Source: Edaphochlamys debaryana
Lineage: Eukaryota > Chlorophyta > Chlorophyceae > Chlamydomonadales
DNA length: 64,000 bases
NCBI GenBank assembly: GCA_016858145.1
Contig: JAEHOE010000049.1
Span: 186,001 to 250,000, forward strand
Reading direction: 5' to 3'
Shown in pieces: positions 47,001 to 56,471 of this stretch (positions within the stretch are counted from its first letter, which is position 1; every line of letters starts with the position of its first letter). Below the pieces are notes generated by a model. The model was not told where the DNA came from, ran no database searches, and saw only the letters and a program-made list of their open reading frames with translations. The position numbers were made by a program, and so were the translations under genes.

Positions 47001-47422
47001 GCGATTGGGTCGTAGGAGAGTATGTGGGAGAGAACGCAGTGTACATCTTGCCCCTGCAACCTACGCCCGGACGGGAGCGGCCCTGCACTTCCAGCGGGCC
47101 GGGAGCACACACATATGGCTAGCAGACAAGTGCCGCCCAGGCACCAGAGCACTCACTAACAGAAGTAGTGGCCGCAAGGGAAGCTGCTTAGCTTGTTGCA
47201 CAGTTCGTGGCTGCGGGCGAGGCAGGGGCAAGGTCGCCAGGGCGGTGGGTGGGCGACAGCACTCGGCATTGCCACCATCTGCCACGTCGTCGGCCGGGTC
47301 CTGCGTGTGTTCCCCTCCCCCCTCTCCCAACGCTATTACCCACTACCCCTTTACCAGAGAGGACACTTGAACTCCTCCAGCCAGCGCTGGCAGCCTTGCA
47401 GAACGGTCCCCGTGTTCACCAT
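41038..47422 (-). CDS. BRCA1/BARD1-like RING and tandem-BRCT protein
   Basis: Ten exons on the minus strand: 47422-47355, 47210-47157, 46954-46797, 46652-44124, 43952-43298, 43114-43045, 42873-42778, 42386-42254, 41872-41373, 41094-41038, giving 1439 residues, all in phase. The N-terminal C3HC4 RING has zinc ligands C20, C23, C35, H37, C40, C43, C58, C61, with the 11-residue C23-C35 gap seen in BRCA1. About 1000 low-complexity residues follow, with basic KRRR and acidic patches. BRCT1 (about 1128-1212) reads ILLTGLSKARLRELKAAV, VPTHVVTSKERNG, RTSKYLL and GAWVVDQEWLDRSL; TG and the RTSK lysine fit the phosphoserine pocket. BRCT2 (about 1255-1438) reads GLSRADLEAVLLAAGAQLV, then a long insert, VVVLVGG, LAAWVVDCV and LAQVLPLEGY. 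This family acts as a ubiquitin E3 in homologous-recombination repair. No ankyrin or PHD region is seen. BRCA1 versus BARD1 is not settled. Confidence 0.8.
41879..41925 (+). repeat. Clustered GTACGGCA motifs in an intron of the BRCA1-like gene
   Basis: Three GTACGGC units within about 40 bp, just upstream of exon 9 on the transcribed strand. A second triplet (GTACGGCT) lies at about 43000-43030 in the intron downstream of exon 6. Confidence 0.6.
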
Positions 47423-47805
47423 CCTGGACGCCTTGGACGCCAAATGAATGCGGGAGCCGCTCTAACGAGTAGTCGCTGTTGTCTTGAGCTCGTTACGCCC
47501 AGCCCGAGGCCGCCTAGGCCCCGTCTCCGTGGGCATGTTCCCTCGGCCGCGACGCCAAAACCAGCAAGTTGCGTGCGGCGCGTCGGTCCAGTCGTGTTTA
47601 TACAAAGCAGCAGCGCTAGGCGGATGTGGTTGTGCGGGCACCGTGAGCCAAAGGGAAGCGCATTGCGGGACAGCTTGGTTTGAAATGCGGGCGTCTCGCA
47701 ACCCGCTCTTATTTCGCCGAGCCTTCTCCTTACACTACAAGTTCTACCTAGAAGCGCCCCCAGCCACACAGTTGCCTCATCGACCTTTCCGACACAGCCG
47801 ACACG
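47423..47805. promoter_or_regulatory. Divergent promoter between BRCA1/BARD1-like gene (-) and HMG-box gene (+)
   Basis: Only 383 bp separate the two start codons, so both promoters and 5' UTRs are packed here and may share elements. No clear TATA box is visible. Confidence 0.5.
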
Positions 47806-49314
47806 ATGCTGCAGGCACTCCGCGCTCGCTCCGCCGCTATTGTGGGCAGCGGCCGACGGCTAGCGGTATCTGTGAGGGCCGCGACTGGCGAGGGAGCGCC
47901 CAAGCGCGCGTCGACGCCCCGGCGCAAGGCGGCAGCTGAGCCCGCCAAGGCGGACAAGAAGGAGAAGAAGGCGACGACGCCGCGCGCACCAACAGCCTTC
48001 AACCTCTACTTCAAGAGTGCCTTCGCCGCTGTGAAAGCTGAGCTGCCGGCCGAGGAGGGGAAGAAGGTGACGGAGGTGGCGAAGGCGGTTCGCGCCAAGT
48101 GGGCCACCCTGGCCGCCGAGGCCAAGGCCCCATTCGAGAAGGAGGCTGCGGAGAAGAAGGCGGTCGTGCACGCTAAGCGCGTAAGTGCTCCCGCCTGTCG
48201 GCATGGGTACTCGATCTTGGAGCGGGCGCCGCGCGGGACTCGCTGTGAGGCGCAGATTCAGCTAATGCAACATAAACGAGGGGGCTGGTCTCGCCAGACG
48301 TCGCAACGGGCGCCATCGGGCCCGGGCACACCAAAGGGCGCGACCGGACCGAACCCGCCCAAACAGCGCGGCAGCTGCCTGCATAGCGTGACCTCGGGGG
48401 GGAACTCCCAGCGTAGCGCAGCGCCTCGTACTGACTGAGTCCTCATTCTAACCCCCTTCGACCTCCACCTGCAGGCCGAGCTCCTGGCGGAGAAGAAGGC
48501 CAACGCAAAGCCCCTCACCGCCTACATGCTCTACGCCAACAAGCACCGCGCGGAGGTCGCTGCCCAGAACCCAGGCAAGCACCGGGGCAAGCTGGGGGGA
48601 CGCGGGGAGAAAGCTCGGAGCAGGGGTCGGGGGATCAGGCCAGGATTACAAGGGAGGAGGGCGGCTTCTGTGCAGCTGAAGCAAAGCGGGGCTCAGGGCC
48701 ACGGCGCGCAAGGTGCCCCTTAACAGGCACGACTACCGTGTGAGGGCTATTTAGGGCAACGGCATCTTCCTCCCTTGACCTTGTGGCTTACTCCGTGGAA
48801 CTAAGCCCAGGAGCCACCAGCCAACCACCACTAGTCATCACAGCAACAACCTGTCCATTGGATGCATGCCCGTGTTTGCACGCTCCGTGTGCCAACGGTG
48901 CTTGATCTCCCGTTTGGGTCCCCCCCTATCCACCCACCCCTCCCTTCACCGCAGGCAAGAAGATCACGGAGATCGCGACCCTGCTGGGGGCCGCCTGGAA
49001 GCAGCTCAGCGAGGCTGAGCAGAAGGTGTACCGGGTGAGAGGGCCTGGGCCTTTGAAGTCAGGACTGGTGGCGACGTGGGAGCAAGCCGGGCGGGCAGGA
49101 GCCGGGTGTTCTCCAGCCCTTCCGCGGGGGGCTGCGTGTGGCGGGCTTGCGGGGACCTCCACTAGCGGCTCCACTTGGTTCGCCCGAACCTTTTGTCTTG
49201 CCGTTATCTTATCCACCCTTGTGTGTCCGCTTCCCGGCCCATGGTCACCCCCAGGACGCGGCTGCCAAGGCGATGGAGGAGTGGAAGGCCAAGCAGCCCA
49301 AGACCATCGCATGA
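47806..49314 (+). CDS. Two-HMG-box protein, probably mitochondrial (TFAM/Abf2-like)
   Basis: Exons: 47806-48180, 48475-48574, 48955-49034, 49255-49314 (stop TGA), giving 204 residues. Box 1 (about 63-125) reads APTAFNLYFKS, KKVTEVAKAVRAKWATL and AKAPFEKEAAE. Box 2 (about 137-200) reads KPLTAYMLYANKHR, NPGKKITEIATLLGAAWKQLS and EEWKAKQP. The first about 30 residues (MLQALRARSAAIVGSGRRLA) are basic, Ser/Ala-rich and lack acids, as in a mitochondrial presequence; a plastid transit peptide is possible. Size and two tandem boxes match Abf2/TFAM-type proteins that bend and pack organellar DNA. Exon 2 ends in a GC donor (CCAG|GCAAGC), and the next exon starts with the same GCAAG. The gene shares a short divergent promoter with the BRCA1-like gene. 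Confidence 0.78.
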
Positions 49315-52047
49315 GTGGTGTTTACGTGGATAACTGCTAATACAATGCCGTGCCGTGCTGGCTCCTGGGTTGCACTGAAAGCAGCTGCGGTCTAAGCCCG
49401 AGGAGCGCCCAACGCTCGCCAAGTACGTGTGTGTTTAGATGATCTTGGGTTCATGCAGCGAAGCTTGTGCGGGCCTATCCGCACAGAGAGCGAGAGCGCC
49501 ACAAGAGGTCCGGAGGGGTTGCGCTGACGCCCTAGGCGCCGTAACACCGGGAGCTGGAGAAGAGAACCCTTATGAGTTGGTTGATGAGCATGCGGCTTCC
49601 CGGGGGCAGGATGGGGTGGCGGATATGTTTGTCCCGAGTTGGGTTCGGCCCCCTTCCTTTTAGGGGCCGACGGCATGAGTGTGCAGCGCCCGCTAGCAAG
49701 CTTACCTTGTATTCTTGGCTGTTACCTTCTGTTTTGTTGTGGGGAACATGGTGGATGCCACCACCCCGAAGGATAAGGGAGGCAGCTGCCTGGCGTTAGG
49801 GGGCATGGCCCGGGGCTCGACATGCGTTGCGCTCTCGCATTGAGGCACATGCAAGCTGGCATGCTGCGGATGTATGCTTGAGGCATGGTTGGGGGCTCCC
49901 GAGGTCTGCGCTTGCGCCGGATCGAGGGAGCCTTTGTTGCTGTGCGCGCTGGCCGCTGCATGGGCGCCCGTGTAAGTGTCTTCATCCATGGATGTGGGCC
50001 AAGCGCGCCTCTGCATCGCCTCCCTGCGTGCCTCTGCGTGTTGGTGATGGAGGCCGCGGACTTGAGCAGGTACCTGCCTGTACCGGCAGGCAGTCACAGG
50101 CGGCCTGTGGCCTGCCAGCCGCACGCAGCGCTGACGCGCTGGGAGCAAGAGGTCAGGCGAGTCCAGGAGCCAACCCAGCAAGGGCGTCGCAAAGGGGTCA
50201 TGGGGAGCTAGGAGTGCGGGCCTGCTGGGCAGGATGGGGGCGCCGGGGGACAGTCCCAACATCCCGCGGCGGTCCCGGCGGAGGCCCGTGGAGGCCGTCA
50301 GCCAGATAGGGCCAGCCTTAACTACAAGCACACCAACAGCCTTCAACCTCTGCTTTGAGAGTGCCTTCGCCGCTGTAAAAGCCGAGCTGCCGGCCGAGGA
50401 TGGAAGAAGGTGACGGAGGTGGCGAAGGCGGTTCGCGCCAAGTGGGCCACCCTGGCCGCCGAGGCCAAGGCCCCATTCGAGAAGGGGCGGGGCGGGGCGG
50501 GGCGACCTCGCGGGCAGGAGGGCGTGGGGCCAGTTTTGACTACAAGGGCATGACGTTTGGTGCTGGAAGCGGCATGCTGTGCGTGCTGTGCAGCTGGCGG
50601 TTGTGGGCGTGCGGCTACCAAAGGGTGCGGCGTCGTGCTGCAGCTGCGGCTGGTGACACGTGCGGTGGCCCGAGGAGGGCGGGTCGAGGAGGGGCGGGTA
50701 GCGCGGTTTGCGGCGGTGCGGCACAGGAGCCGCGCGAAGCCGCGCGCGCGAGCCGTTCAGTCGCGACCCCCGCAGCGGGCAGAAACGCCCTTAACGCGCT
50801 CGCGCAGCAATAGCGTGATAGGGTTCTTCGTCTTGTACCTAGCTGAGCGCGAGTTACCGTAACTGCCGCGGCAGCGGCCGATTTCACGGCGGTTTGCGGT
50901 CGCGGATGTCGCTCGCCGCACGGGCGCCGCTAGGGCGCGGCGCGACAGGGGTAAGCCCTACCCCCCCACACACACGTTCAAGCGGTCGCAGACCTGGCGG
51001 GTAGGCCTAGTTTGTGGGGGCAATGGTGCTCGGCCATACCAAGTGAGGACGTGAGGGCCTGTGAGGGGGGCTGGGACGGCTGGGAAGGATGGCGAGGGCG
51101 ATGCTCGGCCGGAAGGGGCACGGGCGAGGCCTGGCACCAGCCGGACCGACCAGGCCTCAGGTGCATGGTTCCGCCACCCGAGAGCCAGCCTCAGCTTGCG
51201 AAGAGCCAACGCTCTTGGAACAGGCGCGCGCATGGGTCCGGTGGATGCCTTGCCAGCCATCGGCTGCCTCTTTTCCGCCCTGTGCACCTATCCCGTCTCG
51301 TAAGCACGCCAAGGACGAGCTGCATCTTGTTGTTTACGGTGCGCACACGGAGTTCTCACGCCATTCGAGCGGCTCTCGATAAGGCTCGATATGCCACGCA
51401 ACCCGGCGTGCAGCCCGTGTGCGCGAGCAGTTGGGCAGATACGGCTTGCTCCGCGTGCTCAAGTTCCATCTCCGTGTAGCTGGAGAAATATGGATTGGCG
51501 ACGGGATGTGATCCTGGCTCTGGCGCGGAAGCAGCGCCTGTCGGGCGCCGTCGGGCGGAGGCACAAGCACAAGCGTCCCGCCGCACCGTGACGCGCACGC
51601 GCCGTCCTTGCAGCTCTCTGTAGGTTTTGCGATGGTGAATCCAATGAACTCATCAATCGGAAGAACACTTGGCCGGCGTAAGGTTTCGCACCAACTGCCG
51701 GAAGAACACTTGCTGCCATTGTTCCTTACCATACATGCGTTTAAAAGCTGGCGCCTATCCTTGTCGCAACGTACCGACGGGGGAAACGGCGCCCCCTCAG
51801 TTGCGACACTCACGTACTGCGGCGAACGCTCAGCTTGCACCGCGCTGGCGTTCCCCTTCTAAAACAGTAGGAACACGTAGGCGCCTTTCCTAGGCAGTAG
51901 CAGTGTCAACTCACGACATACGCGCACCGAAGGCATCCCCAGGCGTTGCAGCTCCGCGGCCTACCCGCCCTCGCGTCAACGGCCTCCTTACCTCTCTACC
52001 TGCCTCCTCTTAGACGTGCAGCACGTAAAGTCTCAGAGTGAGGCTCC
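49315..52047. other. 2.7-kb region with no intact gene (contains an HMG pseudogene fragment)
   Basis: Apart from the HMG-box fragment at 50331-50485 I see no supported exon. The 51590-51860 part has lower GC than the surroundings and ORFs on both strands without recognisable motifs. It may be a decayed element. The right end must hold the promoter of the kinase at 52048. Confidence 0.4.
50331..50485 (+). pseudogene. Frameshifted fragment of HMG box 1
   Basis: This segment matches 47987-48142 of the HMG-box gene from CACCAACAGCC to CATTCGAGAAGG, with few substitutions and a 1-bp deletion (GAGGATGGAAG against GAGGAGGGGAAG). The deletion leads at once to an in-frame TGA. Substitutions also change Tyr-Phe-Lys to Cys-Phe-Glu. 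No start codon, second box or C-terminus is present. An imperfect 19-bp direct repeat (GGCCAG..TT..ACTACAAG) flanks it at 50310-50328 and 50528-50546, which suggests insertion or template-switch duplication. Confidence 0.85.
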
Positions 52048-55000
52048 ATGAGCGAAGGCGCTGGGGCCAGCCCCGACGGGGCCTCAAGGTCCTCTAACAA
52101 GTCGCTTATTGGCACTCTCAAACGTCTCTTCAAGCCTGCCTCTCGGAGTAGCGATGGCCGGAGCAGTGGAATCGGAGTCCCGACCGCGCTCCCCGAATGC
52201 GATAGCCCGCTCGGAGTGAGCACGCCCCGCGCCTATGCAACAGCGGATCTGGACAGCGCCAGCATCTGCAATGGCATGGAGCCGTCGCGGTCGCGGGCAG
52301 ACCGTTTCGCCAGCAGCTCTGCTGTTCCCGGCTCTGCGCCTCGCCCTGTTAGCGTCGCTCAGGCAAGTTCAGGGTGAAGGCTCGGCTAAAGTACCGTACG
52401 CTGGCCTCGGCTACGCGTAAGGGTTGTCGTCGTTGCTCGGGCGGGGCCGTGCGGCCGTCTCAAGGCAGAACCCTGGGAAACCGGTGGGGTTTGCACCCTT
52501 TTGCACCCCCCGCCTGGGCCCCCTGGACACGCCGCTGAAACGCGCCTCGAAAGCTTTTCTCCCTGTAGCCCTCTCGGGCCCTTCGCACGCTGCCCCCAGC
52601 CGGTGCATAATCCCGCTTCCGCGTCCCACTGCCCCGCCCTGCCATCCCTGCGCTGGCACTCAATACCTCATACCTTGCCCCCTGGCTCCCCCCTGCCACT
52701 TTGTTTTCTTCAACCCCCCACAGATACTGCACCACAGCATCTCGGACCCGTGCGATGACCCCGGCCACCTGGCCCTCGGCGGGGCCCCTCGCAACGAGAA
52801 CGCGCGCGCGGTGTCGGACCTCAACTGGCACCAGACGGTGTCTTCTTCGCTCCCATCGGGCGGGCCGCACGCCGCATGGGCCGTCGGGACCAACGCCAAC
52901 TCGTCGACCCAGATCAGAGCCGCCAGCTCGACGCAGTTCACCGTTACGCCCATGGCATCGTCTGGATCCCGTACGGCAGCCGCACGCGCCGAGGCGCGCA
53001 TGGAAGCGCGCGCCGACTCCGGACTGCCGTCGCTGTCCGAGTGCGCCAACCGCTGGATGCCGAGCGAGATGTCGCCCGTGCATGGCGCAATCTCGAACGG
53101 CGCGATCTCGATCTCATCTGGCATCAGCGGTACGGATGGCGTCGGCGTGAAGACCCGCTCGCTGTCCAACGTGTCGCTCCCCGCGGTCGACAAGATCCTG
53201 CCGCGCGCCGCCGCCGCGCCGCCGCCGCCGCCCCTGTCGCCCAGCGCGCAGCCGCCCCTCAGCCCCGTGAGCGCTGCGGACGCCGGCTCCCCTGCCGCCG
53301 GCGCGGCTGGGGCTGACGGCAACCCTTCGAGCTCGATGCTGTTGGCCATGTGCCCCGGTGTGCCCGCCGGCATGCGTCGTCGCGACTGGAGCCTCGAGGT
53401 GCGCTAAACCAGGCGCCATAAGCGCATAATGGGCTTGCTGGCCAGGCCCTACAGAGCAGTCTACGCGTATGCCGGGCGTAATGTTCTGTGCGTGATGGAC
53501 AGACTCCTGGCCTGCTGCTGACATGTCTCCATCTCTTACTGTCGCGCTTCATCGCCTGGCCCCGGTCCCCACAGGACTACGAGGTATCGCGCCGCCTCTA
53601 CAAGAGCGCCACGTCAGCTGTGTACCGCGCCAAGTGCCGCCGCTCGGGCCTGCCCGTGGCCCTCAAGGTCTACTTCCTGAGCAAGGTGCCGGCCAACGTG
53701 GTACACATGTGAGTCGTCGTACTGGCATTAGTCACGCCAGGGAGAAATGGGGGCATGTGTAGTCGGCGGGTTTCGTGCCGGAGACACCGGGTAGGGCGCG
53801 GTCTTGTGCCGTTGCGTTTTCGGTTGCGCACGGTACGTGCTGCGCACGCGCAGGGACGCTTCGGCAAGAGGATGGGTCCAGAAGCGGGGCAGGGGGAGGT
53901 GCCACGCCCTTGGGGTTTTACCTGCCCGCGGCTCTTACCGCTTGCCCCTCCGTGTCTCGCATGTCCCTACGTACAGGATCGTGCGTGAAATCAAGGTGAG
54001 GCCAAGCCGGAATTCTTCTCTAACAGGCGCAGAACGCAATTTACCGTACCATATCGTATCTCCTCCCGCCGTTTCTGTACTTCGCGGGCCAAAACGCAAA
54101 ACTGTATTGCCGACCCTGAGTCACACCAGTCGACCACCCTCCAGCAACCGCTCAGTGCTCTGGCCTTTCGACCTCCACAGATTCACGCCGAGCTGGTGCA
54201 CAAGAACATCGTCATGCTGTACGCCGCCTTCCAGGACGAGGTCAGTCACAGCGGTTGGGTTTTGGTTCTTTGCTTTGCGGCTTGCGTGGGGGGTTTTGCA
54301 GTACGGTTTGCCAGGCTTTGGCGCATGCCCTATGAGCACCGACACGCTGACCACACCGTCGTAAACACGGATGCCACTGGGCTGGAAGGTCCAGGCGGCC
54401 TTCCCCCGCACTCGCTCACTCCTTGGCCCGAACCTGTGTCCTGACGCCCGCCCCCCGCCCCCTGCCCTCGCGAGCAGCGCCGACTGGTGCTCGTCCAAGA
54501 GTACGCGGCGCGTGGCGATCTGTACGGCATCCACCGGGCGATGAACAGGCGCATGACTGAGCCGCAGGTGACGGAGCTGGTGCTGGTGCCCTTCCTGGAG
54601 GCACTGTCGTACCTGCACAAGCGCGGGGTGTGCCACCGCGACATCAAGGTATGTGGGCGTGCGTCAGGGGGCTGGGATCCGGCCTTGAAGGTCCTGGTGT
54701 CGGCGTGGTCAAGAACCAGCTCGAGCACCAGTCTGCACCCGTGACGGCCGTGAGGCTTCGCGTGTCGCTGTGTGCCGTTCAGTCCAGGCTTCAGGTGTTG
54801 CAGTGTGTCCCTTTCCAGCATACTGAAGAGCAGAGCACAAGATACTCGACCAGCTCGCCTTCATCACACCCCCTGGTGTCGCTGTGTGAGGTTCAGTCCA
54901 GCCACACCTTGGCTGCCTCCCGGACCGGGGCACCGTGCTAGAGGGCCAATGAACAGCCGGAGCTCCGGATGAGCTTGACACTCACGGTTTTCTCGATACC

Positions 55001-56471
55001 CAACACTCACCGGTGTCCCCCCTCCCGCCCCCTTTCCCGCTCCCCCCCCCCCCCTAGCCTGAGAACATCCTCTTCACCCAGGACTGGCGCCTGGTGATCG
55101 CGGACTTCGGCGTCTCCATCAACCTCAACCAGGAGCGGGCCGTCACGCGCGCCGGCACGCTCGAGTACATGGTGCGTGTGTCACGTAACGCGTGCTGTGT
55201 CGTACCGGTACTAGCCCTTCGTCGTGCTAGCTTGCCAGCCTTCTCCCGCTCCTAGCACCTGCGCTCCTGGCGAGGTCAAGGGCTCCCACCGCGCACCCAC
55301 CCCCGCAGAGCCTCCGCATGACACGCCACCCCGCCGCTGAAGCACACCCTCCGCTCCACCCACCCACCCAGGCCCCCGAGGTGGAGCGCTGCCCACTCAA
55401 GATGCGGCCGGAGGAGAACAAGGAAAAGGGCACGCTGGCCTACACCACGGCCGTGGTGAGGGAGCGGAGGGGGGTGGGAGGAAGCGCGTGTGAAGGGCTG
55501 CTCGCATGAACCTGGGAGTCTCAGGTGCGGTGATTAGCCGGCCGGCCTTAGATACGGAACCGAAAGCCGTGGAAGCGCGTGAGTGTATGGGCGTGTCGCG
55601 GGCTGGCCCCCAAGGTCAAGCACCCGCGCTGACCACCCCGCTACGTTCAGTGCAGACTTCCTCCTAGCGGCTCTCCTCCTTTCCACACACCCGCCCAACA
55701 CCCTTTCCCCACCACCCCACCTCTTCCCACCCCCCGTTCCCGTCTCCCCCAGGACATCTGGGCCGTGGGCGTGCTGGCCTACGAGCTGCTCGTGGGCTTC
55801 CCGCCCTTCGTGGCTGAGAACCGGGGCCAGGGTCACCCGGGCCATGACTCGGCCGGCGCCGCCTTCCTCGCCGCCTTCGCGACACGCAAGACGCTCAGCT
55901 TTCCGTCATCGGCCTCGGCCGGCGCTCGCGACTTCATCTCGGCTGCGCTCGCGGAGCGGCCCGAGGAGCGCCCAACGGCGCAGGCGCTGCTGAGGCACGC
56001 GTGGCTCACGGCCGCGCTCGAGAGGATTGCCGAGGAGTGCGCTCGAGTGCAGGCGCAGCAGGTGGGAGGAAGCTGGGCGGAAGCTGGAGGAAAACGCTGG
56101 GGTGTGTTGGGGTAGCGAGTGCTTGCGTGTGGCATGCATGCATGCATGTGGTGACCGGTATCAACTTATCCTCTTGCGTGACATCTTTCTTGTCGGTGCC
56201 CCCATTCCTGCAGGCGCCCGTGCGCCGAGCGCCGAGCAGCAGCGTCAACGCCGGCGGCCCCGCCCCACCCGTGCTCACCCCGTCGCGCCTGGCAAGCGGC
56301 ACGCTGGCGAACGGCTGCCTCATCAACCCCACCGGTACCCAGACGGCCTCTCGGTCCCTGAGCCCGGCCGCATCGCCCGGCGCCATCCTGCTCGCCGCGC
56401 AGCCCGCCGCCAACTCGCGGCCGCCCAGCAGCGCGGTGGGCCCACTGGAGCCCATCAGCGCCGCGCGCTGA
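52048..56471 (+). CDS. Aurora-like Ser/Thr kinase 1 with long N- and C-terminal extensions
   Basis: Ten exons: 52048-52362, 52724-53398, 53575-53708, 53977-53995, 54181-54240, 54478-54648, 55058-55171, 55372-55455, 55753-56061, 56214-56471 (stop TGA), giving 712 residues. Intron 1 has a GC donor (CAG|GCAAGT) and exon 4 is only 19 nt. The kinase domain (about 331-626) reads LYKSATSAVYRA in place of a glycine loop, VALKVY (Lys present), HRDIKPEN, ADFGVSI, VTRAGTLEYMAPE and [13 protein letters not shown]. The activation-loop Thr of VTRAGT aligns with that of Aurora kinases. Between APE and DIW there is an extra charged segment (RCPLKMRPEENKEK). The N-terminus starts with a basic helix (LIGTLKRLFK) and is Ser-rich; the C-tail is Ser/Pro/Ala-rich. 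Algal Aurora-like kinases such as CALK control flagellar excision and shortening; membership in that group is inference. Confidence 0.8.

Noticed and set aside
49702..50724. 340-residue minus-strand ORF
   Set aside because: It crosses the HMG pseudogene in antisense and has no recognisable motif or consistent codon pattern.
51334..51840. 168-residue minus-strand ORF in a lower-GC patch
   Set aside because: No motif, no signal peptide and no neighbouring exons to join; kept only as possible remnant sequence.
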